Source: Citrus sinensis (Eukaryota > Streptophyta > Magnoliopsida > Sapindales > Rutaceae). From it: DNA of 64,000 nucleotides. This document shows, piece by piece, positions 48,767 to 61,988 of the stretch. The DNA lies in the NCBI RefSeq assembly GCF_022201045.2, contig NC_068561.1:18416501-18480500 (forward strand), written 5' to 3'. Each line of letters begins with the position of its first letter. The first letter of the stretch is position 1. Both the position numbers and the translations under genes were made by a program. Below the pieces are notes generated by a model, which made no database searches, was not told where the DNA came from, and worked only from the letters and a program-made list of their open reading frames with translations.

Positions 48767-49236
48767 CAATGCATACTCATAAAATCCACTGCAGTGTCCT
48801 CTCTTACGAGTTTCCACTTTCTGTATTTTTATGTCGACAAAATATTTAACCGAAGATAAGAAAAAAGAATGGTGAAGCAGAGAGACCCATATTGTTTGGA
48901 CTATTGTGAAAAGATGCTTCTCCATTCTATAAATTATCAATTAACCCCCAACTTTTCAAAAACAGCCTTGGCACCGTAAGGGGGTTCTATTTACTTTTAA
49001 AAACCTCAGGGCCTTATTAAAAATTTTCGGTGACCGGGTTGTTCCTTTTGTTACGGGTCGGGCCACGAGACCCTGCTTCAGTTTCAGTCTTTCAGATTTC
49101 GCGCCTTACTACCGACGCTTTTCTGGAAACCCTTATCCAATTTGTTTGGTTACGAGTAAGGAGAATCGGATTTGAATGTTTTGTTTCGATTGTTTGATTG
49201 AAAAGCTAAATATTGTACAGTGGTCAAGCAAAACGA
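48767..49236. promoter_or_regulatory. Divergent promoter between the small gene and CstF77
   Basis: 470 bp separate two divergent start codons. A GC-richer patch at 49030-49130 (TTCGCGCCTTACTACCGACG, with TTCGCGCC resembling an E2F-type site) is the likely core. The pairing is inferred from spacing. Confidence 0.4.
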
Positions 49237-52200
49237 ATGGCATCATCATCGGTCGAGCCTGAATCAGAGGTGACGAATTTTCTTCTAATTTTTTTCTGTT
49301 TCTCAGTCTGTGTCTTCAATTCATTCTTAAGATGAAAACTTCGATTCAACATTTTCAGGAAAATATAACTGGCGTAGCTGATAAATACAATGTCGAAACT
49401 GCAGAAATTCTTGCCAACAGTGCACTGGTGCGATTTCGAGTTACTTGCAATGTTTTTTTTTTTAATTTTCTTTTACTTGTTCAGTTCAGTTCAGTTCAAT
49501 TCAATTTCCCCCGTTATTGCTAATTTTTTTTTTCTTCAGCATTTGCCTGTTGCACAGGCGGCGCCTATATATGAGCAACTTCTTTCTGTGTTTCCCACAG
49601 CTGTGAGTTTCATTGTAATTGTGGTTCGAATAATATCTGGAACTCTTTAGTAGTTTATTGTGCCATTACATGAATTGTTGAAGCCATTCTGCTTTTTCTT
49701 CAGGCTAAATTTTGGAAGCAGTATGTGGAGGCTTACATGGCTGTAAATAATGATGATGCTACTAAGCAGTTATTTAGCCGATGTTTGTTGATCTGCCTTC
49801 AAGTCCCTCTTTGGTACTGTTTTCTGTTTTACATTATTGTGGCACTATTTCATCAATTTTCATTCTTGATTTCCTGCTTATGAAATAATTTCATTTAACC
49901 TCTTCTTCTATGTTTATTCCATCATGTTGTTTTTGTGGCTTTACAGGAGATGCTACATTCGATTTATCAGGAAAGTCTACGAGAAGAAGGGCACAGAGGG
50001 CCAGGAAGAGACAAGGAAAGCTTTTGATTTTATGCTTAGCCATGTTGGTGTGTTTTTTCTTTCTGACTGTCACAATTGTTATTTTGGTACTACATTTCAA
50101 CATGTTCTCACTAATTCTCTTTAGCAATAGCAATAAATTTAATCCTACTGATATCTTCCGTAGAAATTGTGTCACTTGCAAATTAGGGTTCAAGGAATCA
50201 AGAAATTAAAAAGATAATTTGGAGTAAAGCCACGATCAAACAGAGAGAGAAGTTACAAGAGAGTGAAAAGATAGATTAAACCGTGTCTAGGATTTAAAAA
50301 GAGAGAAAGTGGGCAAATGAGAGAAAATGGGTCTTCATAATTCTCCTTCCAGCCAAAATTTTGTCACCACTTTGAAAATCCTAATTTAGATCTTAATATA
50401 TGCTTAATATCTAACAAAACACTTGAAACAAATACAAATAAGGTAAGGGCTGGAAGTTAATATTTGAGATACAAATCCAAGAAAGATGTTTCTCCTCTTA
50501 AAATACCAGTTCTTTTGGTGAAAAGGATCACTTAATACAACGTTAATAAACTGACCTGCTTCAAAAAATTTTGAACAAATAAACATGAATAAGTAAATAT
50601 CTTTATCAAAGGTGAAATACCAGTCAGCTTGCTTAACTTCTTGTTCCCAGAAGTTGGCTTTCCGGAATATGTTGTCAAAAATGAAGCAAGATTTTTGCAG
50701 ATTCATAGTTGGTCATGTTTTGGTTGAAACAATAGGGTAGAAAAGTTAGCCTCGTAATTAGTCTTACAAAATCCCTAACAACAATTTACTAAAATTTTTT
50801 TGCATGTCCTTTTTATATCTTTTATGAGCTTATCTCTGCTGCATTTGCTACCAGGATCGGATATATCATCTGGGCCTATTTGGTTGGAATACATCACCTT
50901 TTTAAAGTCATTGCCAGTATGTTGAATTCTGTCTCTCTTTTTCTTTTTTTTCTGTTAACAGTCACTACTGTTATCCTGAGGGCAAAAGCCCAGAATGCAA
51001 GGCAATTTGGTCTAAGGAGGAGAATCCCAATTGTTTGCCAAAGGAAGTGTGTTTATACCATAATTATTCTAAGTGTAGATGATCTTGCAGGCTCTAAACG
51101 CTCAGGAGGAATCACAACGGATGATTGCTATTCGGAAAGCATACCAAAGGGCTGTTGTTACTCCCACCCATCATGTAGAGCAACTCTGGAAGGATTATGA
51201 AAATTTTGAAAATTCTGTTAGCCGTCAACTGGTAAGTCTTATGTCCAGGATAGCATTGCTGTCTTGGTATGTTTGTGTGAATTTGATTGTGTACCTATGT
51301 GCATGAATAAGAGTGTGCATGTCAGACTATTAGCATTTTGACTTTTCGATGATTTGTCAGGCCCCAGCTAGTGATTTTTTTTGGAATGGATTCTCAGTGT
51401 GTGTTTGTGGTTGGGTGTGTCTGTTTTTTGTGACTAATAATAAATATAGGACTTATAAAATGATGATATCTTCTGGGCAGGCTAAAGGGCTTTTGTCTGA
51501 ATATCAATCAAAATACACCAGTGCAAGGGCTGTATATCGGGAGCGAAAGAAATATTGTGAGGAAATTGATTGGAATATGCTTGCAGTGCCACCAACTGGA
51601 TCTTACAAAGTAATTTTCTGTTTTACTTCTGATGCTCTTAGTGGTTATTGACCTAGAGATGTATATAACATGAAGAGTGAGCATCTCTCTCTTTCTACAT
51701 AGTGTGAGTTAGTAATAAAATTTTGGTGACTTGTCTTCACGAGTGTTATTTTAAAACAAACACCAGAATGTAGTTGACACATGATTTATCTGCTATATAG
51801 TACTGCCTAACTTTTGAAGTTCCGTTACAAGTTTTTGTGTTGTCATACTTGACAATCTAAGTTATATTTGTCATTGAATGTTATGATCTGCTGTTTATCA
51901 CTGACAGGAAGAACAGCAGTGGATTGCATGGAAGAGGCTCTTAACCTTTGAAAAGTAAGAATTCTGACCAATTTTATTTAATAATTTCGCATAGTTATTA
52001 TTATTTATTATTTTATATTTTTTTCTGTCTTTTGTCTTGTATGCATATGCAACTTTTATGTCAACGGCTGTTTGTTGGTTCTGGTAGCACTTACAGTAAT
52101 TGTTAGAATTTGATTTCTAACTGAATCAAATATACTGTATTGCAGGGGAAACCCTCAACGGATAGACACTGCATCGTCCAACAAAAGAATCATATTCACC

Positions 52201-55200
52201 TATGAGCAGGTAGAAGAAATGACTATTTTGCAATTCTTGTGCCTTAAAGTTTAAAAAGAAATCTCGTTGGCCAATGAAGAACATAATCTTTTAGTGTGAA
52301 ATATGGAAATAAACCTAAATGATTTTTGAGCAGCTAAATTGCTATAATTTTTGAATTAGCCTACTATTAATCTAGTTGTCATTTAATTAGATGTGTTTGT
52401 ACCTGAGAGTTTTCTACGCTTATAACATGACCTTATACAGTGGGGGTTTAATTGAGATTTGTGAGTTTGTCAAACACATTGCTGTAAACACATGGTAGGC
52501 TTTACTAGAATTTCCTCTCTCACTTTCGGATGCATTTCTTTATCAGCATCATTACTTCACAAATTTCTGTTTCTTACTGCATTTTGTTAATGTGTTGCTA
52601 CTGGGTTGCATGGGCATTCAGTGTCTGATGTATCTATACCATTACCCGGATATATGGTATGACTATGCTACTTGGCATGCAAAAAGTGGCTCAATAGATG
52701 CTGCAATCAAAGTATTTCAACGAGCTTTGAAGGCTCTTCCAGGTACTTAGTTCTTTTTTTTTTTTTTTTTTTACCTCCCCCCAACTGAAGGAAGAATTCT
52801 TGAGAATTATTCCATACCTCTGTTTCTTCTTTATAGTTGGGCTGGGTGATAATGGGTGTTAAATTAACTGTTATGTGTCTTTCCATTTTCCGTTAAATTT
52901 ATTTAATCTTTTTCCTTCACACTCATGATCAGATTCAGAAATGCTAAGGTATGCTTTTGCAGAGCTAGAGGAATCCCGTGGAGCAATTGCGGTATGAATA
53001 TTCTCAGACTTTACTTTTTTTTAAAAAAAAAGTTGAAATGCGTTCTCTTGCTTCTTGCTCTTTTAACTTTACATTTTCTTTCATGCAGGCTGCAAAGAAA
53101 TTATATGAAAGTCTTTTGACCGACAGCGTTAATACAACAGCTCTGGCACATATACAAGTAAGAAATTGTTGGTCGCATATACATATCTTGGGAGGCTGAA
53201 AAAAATGGTAGGACTGCATAATTAGTTTAGCTTATATTGGAGTTTGATAAATAACAAATACTCAGTCTCAGGGCCTAGACATTAGCATATTTAGTTCTGG
53301 GTCAGTATGTTTCTAGTTTAGCAAATATTGCCAGGCAACCATCAACTCACCCCTACTTGGAATAAAAATTTTCAATTTACCCACTAAAAGTGTGAAAATA
53401 TCAACTTACCCCATTTGGTGTTGAGAAGATTTTAAAGGAAAAAAAAATACGTCTACATGTTCCCATTTGCCTTCATCTTTTGAAAATGGGTGGTAAATTG
53501 AGGTTTCCACGCTTTTGGGAGTAAACTAAAGATTGTCATTCTATCTAGGGATGAATTGAAGTTTACCCAATATTGCCCATTATTTATGAGCAATAGGGCT
53601 TATGGCCTAGACCCTAATTGGTAAAAGCAAAGAAACAGAATTAGTAAATTTCCCAAATTTTTTCTCAATTTTTTTCCTCAGAATTTCAGATTGGATTATC
53701 CTCTCTATTTGTTGCTGAATTCGAAAGATTTGCCTTTCTAGACATAATAGTCAGTTCTGAGATATTTTGGACCCCTAATACAATCTGGCTTCTTCAATTT
53801 CCTATCATCATGCGTAAGGTTCTTGGTACTCTTTTCTTTCAAGATAAAGCGTGATCACATATCCTTCTTAGCAAGATATAGAAATATTTGATTACATGTC
53901 ATGGTGTCCACCTTTATAAAATGTTTGTTATCATTTGCTAAATTTTTTAATGGTGTTGATGAAGTATCTGACCTTCGAATGTCTTTTGAGGATACTTAGA
54001 ATTAAAGAGGATTGTTAGGGGTTGGAATCTCATCTTCTTGTTGTTTCTAATGGAAGTCATTTTTAATTGGCTTATTGACCATGACTCTTTTTTGCAATAT
54101 TCTTTTGATTGATGGCACATGGGATGGTAGATCCTAGTGATGTTTCCTGGATTAAAACTGATTCATTTGTTCATTGCATGATGTTTCATGTTTCAGTTTA
54201 TTCGTTTTCTACGAAGGACTGAGGGAGTTGAAGCAGCTCGCAAGTACTTCCTTGATGCTCGTAAATCCCCAAACTTCACATACCATGTATATGTTGCTTA
54301 CGCCCTGATGGCCTTCTGTCAAGACAAAGACCCAAAGGTTTTTTCCTTTTTCATATATTTTTGCAAAACTTTATATACTATGGAGCACCAGCAGTATAGC
54401 ACAGTGCTTATTGGCATTAGGATCGTATATTTACAAAGCTACCTTTGAGATCAGATAGAAAAGGCTAATTTTCTCATTGCTGCTATTTTTGTCTTGTATG
54501 GATGGTTAATCTGATTAATTAGATTAAGTAAGAATCATATTAATATGATATTTGTGGTCTCTTTCTTTCTATCTCTCTCTATTTCGCAACTACCCGATGA
54601 CCCATTTCTCCCCCAAACATCCGGGCACCCTGACTTTCCATTGGGTAGATCAACAACTAAATTAACGTGCTGTCTCCTATAAGAAATTTGATTAAACTGT
54701 AATCAATTTTAGAAAGTTGAGTGGAAGTTGTCTTTACAGCTGGTATATATTTGTGCAGCTTGCTCACAATGTTTTTGAAGCAGGATTGAAACGTTTTATG
54801 CATGAGCCTGCATACATACTTGAGTAAGTTCACCTCTTCACTTGATCTAAAATCTTAAAAGTTATAGGTATTACAGTATTCTTATTATTCTTGTTATTAT
54901 TATTTTGGAGTTGGTCAATCTCTCAGTGATTTATTCATGGCAAATTCTATTGACACTCAGAATTAGGAGCCTCCATTTGTGCTTATGGCATATGAAATAT
55001 TTTATATAAGATCTTCCTTTTTGGTTAAACTTTTACCCATCGGCGGAGCATACTGTCTGCTGGTATAGTATCTCCCATGTAGGTTTCATTTTCAAAAATC
55101 AAAATATTGATCATAATAAATGTCAAGTCACATTTGATTGAAGTAGCCATTACCGTTGCAAACACCTTTTTGACCCATTAGAAGGTCCTAGAAATGCTTC

Positions 55201-58200
55201 ACTAAATTATTCTCTTAGTTAGATGACTATTTCTGTGGTTCAATCATGGGTTGCAGAATAGAATTATCTCATTGTTATTTTATTTTGCACCTAGTACCTG
55301 CAAAACCTGGACAGTAAATAGTTACAACTTCATAGAGATTTGATTAATTGTTTTTGGTGTTCCAGATATGCAGATTTTTTGTCTCGTCTGAATGATGATA
55401 GAAACATTCGGGCTTTGTTTGAGAGGGCGTTAAGCTCTCTACCACCTGAGGAATCCATTGAGGTACAGTGTCTATATAAATCTCTTATATTTAGCAGCAT
55501 TGTGCAGTGAGTGTGTTCGGGAGAGGTTAATGGAGAAAATGAAAAAATCCATGGAAGTGAATTTAATGCCAAAAAGATCAAAATTTATATTTAAATTTGG
55601 GCCTACCAAGAGATTGGTCTTTTCAAATTTATCCGGAGAGAGTGCTCCCACTTTAGTCTTTTGTGTTTTCTGAAGTTTATGAGTCATGGTCAGGATGAGA
55701 GAAAGAAGAGTGTTTCTAGAATTAGTTTAGCCTAAGTTAAATTCTCAGCCTCCCGCAACATATCATACTTATATGACTGAGAAATTTAGAAAAAAAAAAC
55801 TTAACTAAACAAGTTAAGAAAATGAATTCTTCAAAGACAGTTTGATTTATTCAAATTTTCAGTTATTATTTCGGTTATTGCTTATTTCAGGTATGGAAAA
55901 GGTTCACCCAATTTGAGCAAATGTATGGAGATTTGGATAGCACGCTGAAGGTAGTGATTTTGTTTTTAATTAATGTTTTTGTGTTATCCTATTTCCTTGT
56001 GTTTGTTTCCCATTTGATTTTTAAATTATAATGCTTTTCTTGGACTAATTATTTTTAAGAAATTATGGGCTTCTTAATTTTTTATCCTATTGTTTGATCT
56101 TTCTGCGTGATTTAGTTATAGATCATTGGATTCAACAAGTTCCTCTATTTTTCTTTTTTCATTCATCACCAAAGTTATAATTATTTGAAACGCATAATCA
56201 ATAGAATCAAATACATGCAAAGTGTAAAAGTAGACGGTAAAATTAACTACTGGAACAAATTTATTAACTCCACAAATATAAGCTCAACAGTTATCCACTT
56301 TAGCCCCTTGGGGTTCTGGGTTGGGTGTGGGTCAGCAGTCAATTTGCCTTCAAATCTTAGATTGCTGGCAACAGATGTCCTAAAAAGGATCCAGGGGGCA
56401 AGCAATCATCAAACTTGGTCAATCAATTTGGCTGGATATAATTCTAATTTAATAATTTAGCCATCAGTCATAACCATATCTTTGAATGCTGATGAAATTG
56501 GTCACCTGGATGGGATGGATGTCACCATCTGGCTTATTTATTTACCTAAGGGCTTTTGGACATCTATGGATATGAACTGTGGTCTTAGCCCAGTCATCAG
56601 GATTAATAATTTCAATATAAGGGGTGGTGACTGATTATTGTAGAATATCAACTGTGAACTCTTCATACAATAGTTTTCATTTATTTTTTATTTGTTTCTT
56701 TTGAACCTTAATGTTTTTCAACTCGATACAGGTTGAACAAAGAAGGAAAGAAGCTCTTTCTAGAACTGGTGAAGAAGGAGCATCTGCACTAGAGGATTCA
56801 TTGCAAGATGTTGTGTCCCGTTATAGTTTCATGGATCTTTGGCCCTGCTCCTCTAAGGACCTGGATCATTTGGTCCGACAAGAGGTACCTTCTATCTGAA
56901 TGTTAAATTGTTTATATGAATACTGCTTCAGATAATACTATTACTCTCAAAGCATTCTTGTCTTCTATTATTAATCTTTCACATTACGGTATTATTAAAC
57001 CTGCCCCTGTAATTATGCCATCAAAAAAGTTTTAGCATATACTTGAAAAGGCGTCAATAAATGCTCTTATATCCTATGCTTCTGCATGTTTACCTTGTAT
57101 ATACACAATTTTTAACAGCACTATATGTATCATAGGTTCCTGCCATAATATACGATGATGTTCTGATTTTCTCTGTTTATTATGATCACGTGATTGATTG
57201 TGGTATCTGTCTTGACTGTATTTACATAACTTTACATAGAGAAAAATTCTAGATTTTGTGCTGGTACACTTTGGACCATACTTTGATGGTGTTTGTTAAT
57301 GACTCTTGTACTTGGCTTACTCTTTTCAGTGGCTTGTCAAAAACATCAACAAGAAAGTTGATAAATCAGCTCTCTCTAATGGACCTGGGATTGTAGGTAA
57401 AATTTACCTGTTCTTAAGCCATATCTGTGGTTAGAGTTGGTATCATCATCTCATAAATTTTTCTTTCCTTTTGGGTAGATAAGGGTCCTTCTGGCCTGAC
57501 AAGCAATTCAACTACATCTGCAACAGTCATATACCCAGATACATCTCAGATGGTTATTTATGATCCAAGGCAAAAACCTGGTATATGATGATTTAAAATA
57601 GTAGTTGTTTTAATTATTTCTTTATGTAGTATTCGGTTTTTATTCTTTTATGTGTCAATTCTAACATCTGGTTTTGGAGAGTTACACAATGTCTTTAGTT
57701 GTGTTTGGTGTGTTATAGAATTTCTTCTTTGCACTAAACTAGGGCTACCAGTTCTTGACTTATAACAGCATGTACTATGAAGTAAACACAGTAGTAGTTA
57801 TAACCTACCTTGCATTTCGGTCTCTTATCTCTTTCAAACTTTATGTTCAGAAAACTTTCCAAATATATATTTAATTTTCAAGCCATTGAATTGCATGCTA
57901 ATGTTTGTTCATTTGTCAAATATACTAAATGTATGATCATATATTTGACCTTAGGCATTGGAATTTCTCCTAGCACAACAGCAACTGGAGCCTCTTCTGC
58001 ACTTAACGCCTTGTCTAATCCCATGGTTGCAACAGGGGGTGGTGGAATAATGAACCCGTTTGACGAGATGTTGAAAGCAGCATCACCTGCAATATTTGCA
58101 TTTTTAGCAAACTTGCCTGCTGTGGAAGGTAATTGAGCAACTGCAACTGGCGCATAAAGAAATTTTTGAAATTATGCGAAATTATGAGTACTTCTTAAAT

Positions 58201-58961
58201 TAATTTCCAAGCTTTGCGTCTAGAGGCGAGAGTTAATTAAGCAAAAATGAATTATAGAAAATTTCAATTAGGAAATTCATGGTCCATAAATAGCTTTGCA
58301 TTTGGAGACAAGATAGTCAACTGCTTGTGCTATAAAATTTGTTTCCTTGGGGCTTCTGCAGCTAAAAGTTTCTAAGATACATCTTTCTCATTTTATTCAT
58401 TCCACTTTAAGGGTTTTTGATCTAAGCTTGTAATCTTTCTAGGGAAATTATTTCATAGTATCAAGGGGCTGTTTTGTTTGAGGTGCATCTATCACAGCTT
58501 TTGAAGTATTCAAAATTCCGTGTAGCGATTCCTTCGGTATTGTTGTTCCTTGTAATTCCTTTCAAATGATTGCAGGTCCAACACCAAATGTGGATATCGT
58601 ATTATCAATTTGTTTGCAGAGTGACATACCGACGGGACAGATGGGGAAATCACCGACGACTTACCCAACTCCAATACCAACAGGCGCTGCTCGTAGTGCA
58701 AGCGGCATTTCTGGGTCAAACAAATCGCATCCCACTCCTAGTGGTTCCTCTCTTAAACAATCAAAGGATAAGCAATCTTTAAAGAGAAAGGATATAGGGC
58801 AAGATGATGATGAAACCACAACTGTCCAGAGCCAGCCACAACCCCGGGATTTTTTTAGGATACGCCAGATGAAGAAAGCGCGAGGAGCTGCCAGTTCGCA
58901 GACAGGATCAGCATCGTATGGAAGTGCTGTTTCAGGAGATCTCTCTGGTAGCACAGGCTGA
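49237..58961 (+). CDS. CSTF77: Cleavage stimulation factor subunit 77 (CstF77, Suf/HAT-repeat protein)
   Basis: Twenty-two exons give 770 aa: 49237-49269, 49359-49427, 49540-49602, 49704-49813, 49947-50047, 50855-50916, 51091-51231, 51481-51609, 51908-51954, 52146-52209, 52622-52742, 52933-52991, 53089-53157, 54197-54337, 54759-54823, 55366-55462, 55891-55950, 56732-56884, 57330-57396, 57479-57580, 57955-58128, 58576-58961. The N-terminal 550 residues are HAT (half-TPR) repeats, e.g. FWKQYVEAYMA, PLWRCYIRFI, IWYDYATWHA, RYAFAELEESRGAIAAAKKLYESLL and IWLEYI. Next come a linker with VIYDPRQKPG, GGGGIMNPFDEMLKAASPAIFAFLANLPAVEGPTP-type text, and a Ser/Gln-rich tail with a KRK nuclear signal and FRIRQMKKAR. 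CstF77 dimerises and scaffolds CstF64 and CstF50 in mRNA 3'-end processing. Arabidopsis CstF77 is of similar size. All junctions are GT-AG. Confidence 0.95.
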
Positions 58962-59304
58962 TTCCATAATTGCAATTTTTTTCTCCTCTTACATGATTGA
59001 AATTTAAGATGTTTAAGATTGAAAAGGGCTATTTGACAAAAACTGATTGGGATGCATGCATACTCAAATGTCAAAGCCAACACTTCATTTCTCATCCTCT
59101 CAATTAGCCAACACAATCAAGCTTCCAGGAAATGAGGTGTTTTGCATACAACAATCACAAATCATCATCACTACTAACAAGCTATTTACATCAGAAGGTG
59201 TAACCTTATATTAGGCGAAAGTGTAACCTTATATCAGATGAAAGAAGAGTCGCCAATCACATTTGTAAATGATGAACATAGAATTTTATTGAAATCTCAC
59301 ATCT
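58962..59304. other. Convergent 3' flanks of CstF77 and the J-protein gene
   Basis: A 343-bp gap between two convergent stop codons. It must hold both 3'UTRs, which may overlap. A 19-bp near-repeat (GTGTAACCTTATAT) occurs twice at 59199-59235. Confidence 0.6.
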
Positions 59305-61167
59305 CTAATCCTTGCGTGCCCTTGCTTTCTCGATAGACTCCATGGCTGCCTCAAATGATTTCTGAATGAAAAATCAACATCATCAATGAAATTTTGAAAA
59401 GCCTTTCTGTCCTTTAAAATCCACATCAACCAAGATAAAAACCAGATGTAATCTTCTGCTAAATATTGTGCCAGAAAAGTTGAGTGATTGAAGGAAACTT
59501 TTTCTCAAAATGTAAAAACAAAATAGTATAAAAAATAGTTTTGAATCATCAATCTACACAAAAGGTACCATACTGATGTGCTAAAAGCATCGAGCGGGTT
59601 CAAAAGGGTCTTATTAAAAAGAATCTAAAATGAATATGCTCACAACTATTAGTACATAGATCCTTCCCTTGAGCAAAGTCAGTATCTTACCCCAGAATTA
59701 TGCATGCTCCATATTGCCTCCTTGCTCTTATCAATCACAAACATTCCACCCAATAAAGCACTGCAAAGAAGCAAAGAACAAAATAATAAATAAATAAACA
59801 AATACATACGTAAATTTTTCCTTTCTTTTTTTCCCCAACCAAGAAAAGTTCTTATAAACCCTATGTGTTAGTACAGAATAAGGGAAGATCTAGTAAACAT
59901 TCTGAACTATTCAAGCATTGTAAGCAAATAAGAAAGGAGAAAAGAATTAATTTAAGTATCAGATTTAACAACACCAAAAAGGCATCTGAAACAAAATATC
60001 AAACCAACGTCCAAATTGTTAAATTAATATATAGCTTCATGATATCAAATGGTCTGCAATTTCTTGACAAGCCACAACTTCCAAATAAAAGAAAGGGATG
60101 ACCTTTCCTAAGATACTTCCAAACATCACAACCAGCCAAATTGCTCCCAAGAATGATCCAACCAACTCTAATAAACATATGAAATAGAGCACAAACTCAA
60201 AGCCACTGGGCAAAACAGCAACAGATGATTGATTGTTTCATGACTCCACTCACACATGTAGCACCTTCCTTCCTATAAAATTTTCGGTGATAAAAATGCA
60301 AAACAAAACTGATTTTTCCAACACAAAGCAACCAGCACATTGAATAAACTGCCATGGACAGATCCTAGCATTATAAGCTCTAAACGCCGTCAATAAGATT
60401 TCATTAACCTCAAGCTTCTTGTCACTGTAATATTTTCAACATTCTTCCAAATACTACAAAATCTACCGGATCTGCATATCATTCAATTAAAGGTGGTTGT
60501 TCCTATACAAGAAATTGCAAATCACTACCAGATCCAATTCAATTTCTTTCAACTGAATTTCTCTCTGTGTAAAATCCTCCAGAACAATCAAATCATAGGA
60601 TTGCAGAAGCCAATAAATAATCTAAACAGCCATATATATATACAACAAAAAATAAAATAAAATGAAATGAGCTAATTGATTTGACCTACTCCGCAAATTT
60701 ACAAAATTTTCATCTTCTGATTTAAAAAAAAAAGGAATAATCAAATACCCAGCAAAGGCAGCATTAAGAAGAAAGGCCCGCGTGGTCAAAAACCGAAGAG
60801 CAATCTCCAATTTAGAAACAAACCCATCACCAACGTTAGAAGACGACGACCCGGGTCGCTTATACTCGTACCCGTATCCGTACCCGTAATTATTGTATTG
60901 GTTACCGTATCCTCCAGCTCTGCTGTTATTGCTGTAGTAATTTTTGTTATTAGTACGAATGTCGTAATTGGCGCGCTTTCGATCGTCGCTGAGAATCTCG
61001 TAGGCCTCGGAGACTTGCTTGAATCTGAGGGTTGCGTTTTCTCTGACGGTATTTGATGACTGTGAGTGCTTGTCAGGGTGATATTTTACCGCCAAATTCC
61101 TAAATGCTTCCTTGATTTCATCCCTGGTTGCGTTTTTGCTTAATCCCAAAACCCTGTAATGATCCAT
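59305..61167 (-). CDS. ATJ72: Membrane-anchored J-domain protein, dnaJ 72-like
   Basis: Three exons (60749-61167, 59691-59760, 59305-59361) give 181 aa. An N-terminal J domain ([21 protein letters not shown]-type start) carries the HPD triad at 30-32, needed to stimulate Hsp70 ATPase. A Tyr/Gly/Asn-rich linker (about 85-110) replaces the usual G/F region. One hydrophobic span (about 128-150, [18 protein letters not shown]) and a conserved end, [19 protein letters not shown], follow. There is no zinc-finger or client-binding domain, so it is a type C J-protein. The C-terminal signature and layout match Arabidopsis chaperone protein dnaJ 72 as I recall it. The donor at 60748 is needed because the unspliced frame runs into a low-quality tail. 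Confidence 0.88.
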
Positions 61168-61715
61168 CTGAAAGAATTAACTAACATGAGATGATTCTCA
61201 TCTCATTGCTTTATTATTTATTTTGAACCCCAACTCAAATTTTCAACCGCAACCGAAACCTTCAACCTTCTGACTATTCGTGGCACCGCCATGGCCGCTT
61301 CTATTCTTTCCCACAAGTTCATTAACTCTCGTCTCCCCTTTTTGTAGGCTTGATGGCCCAAACCCAAGCCAATCATCAAGTCATATTTCGGTATGGTACT
61401 CAGTATTTATATTTTATTCCATTTATGATAACAATTGTTTTCAAAATTGTTCATAGCAGTCCAGTAATGTTGTTTACGTTGCCATACTAAAGTAGAAGAG
61501 CATGTGTCAGGATTATAGCCTCATTCCGGGGGTCGGATAAAAATTGCGCTGGGGCCAAATTTTCACAAATTTTACATTTAATAAGGAATCAAAATTTAGA
61601 ATATATATTGGCTCCTCCAAATAACATGTTTGAGGATAACATCATTTCTAGCAAATCCGGTACGGTCCCATCCATCACACACTCACAGTGCCTACAAAAA
61701 TTTAAGCTGTGGCTT
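61168..61715. other. Intergenic region between the J-protein and U2 snRNA genes
   Basis: Holds the J-protein leader/promoter. A plus-strand 18-codon open frame at 61291 (MAASILSHKFINSRLPFL) resembles the start of an organellar presequence but stops at once. No larger gene is supported. Confidence 0.5.
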
Positions 61716-61912
61716 GGTGGGGTGCGCCAGGCCCATGCAGTAGTGCAACGCCTGGGCGACGCTCGAGCACCCCAGTAGCTAGCTACTGTTTTGGTCACTC
61801 CCCCTTAAAAAGTTCATTTAATATCGTGTGGACCGATAGCCCACATATCAGATATTAAACTGATAAGAACAGATACTACACTTGATCTTAGCCAAAAGGC
61901 CGAGAAAGGTAT
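61716..61912 (-). ncRNA. U2: U2 spliceosomal snRNA
   Basis: Read on the minus strand, the sequence begins ATACCTTTCTCGGCC, the plant U2 5' end. It contains the branch-point recognition GTAGTA (61874-61879, nucleotides 34-39), the stem IIa/IIc region TATCAGTTTAATATCTGATA, and 3' stem-loops ending GGCCTGGCGCACCCCACC. The length of about 197 nt is typical. U2 pairs with the intron branch site in the spliceosome. The 3' end was placed by the stem-loop IV closing sequence. The Sm-binding region reads GAACTTTTTAAGG rather than the usual AUUUUUG-type site, which may mark a variant. Confidence 0.93.
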
Positions 61913-61937
61913 GCTTTGTGAAGGCCTACGATTTGCG

Positions 61938-61945
61938 TTTTATAA
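61938..61945 (-). promoter_or_regulatory. TATA box of the U2 snRNA gene
   Basis: On the minus strand CTTATAAA lies about 27-34 bp upstream of the U2 5' end, the normal spacing for plant snRNA genes. Confidence 0.8.
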
Positions 61946-61977
61946 GCCATTGTATTTGGCTTCTTGTCTCTCTTCAA

Positions 61978-61988
61978 CGATGTGGGAT
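61978..61988 (-). promoter_or_regulatory. Upstream sequence element (USE) of the U2 snRNA gene
   Basis: The minus strand reads ATCCCACATCG, a perfect match to the plant USE consensus RTCCCACATCG. The gap to the TATA box is 32 bp, the wider spacing that in plants directs RNA polymerase II rather than III. Confidence 0.9.

Noticed and set aside
48752-48940. Independent 62-codon gene
   Set aside because: Better explained as the first exon plus leader of the small minus-strand gene; the N-terminal half is not protein-like.
58661-59116. 151-codon minus-strand open frame
   Set aside because: Antisense of the last CstF77 exon and its 3'UTR.
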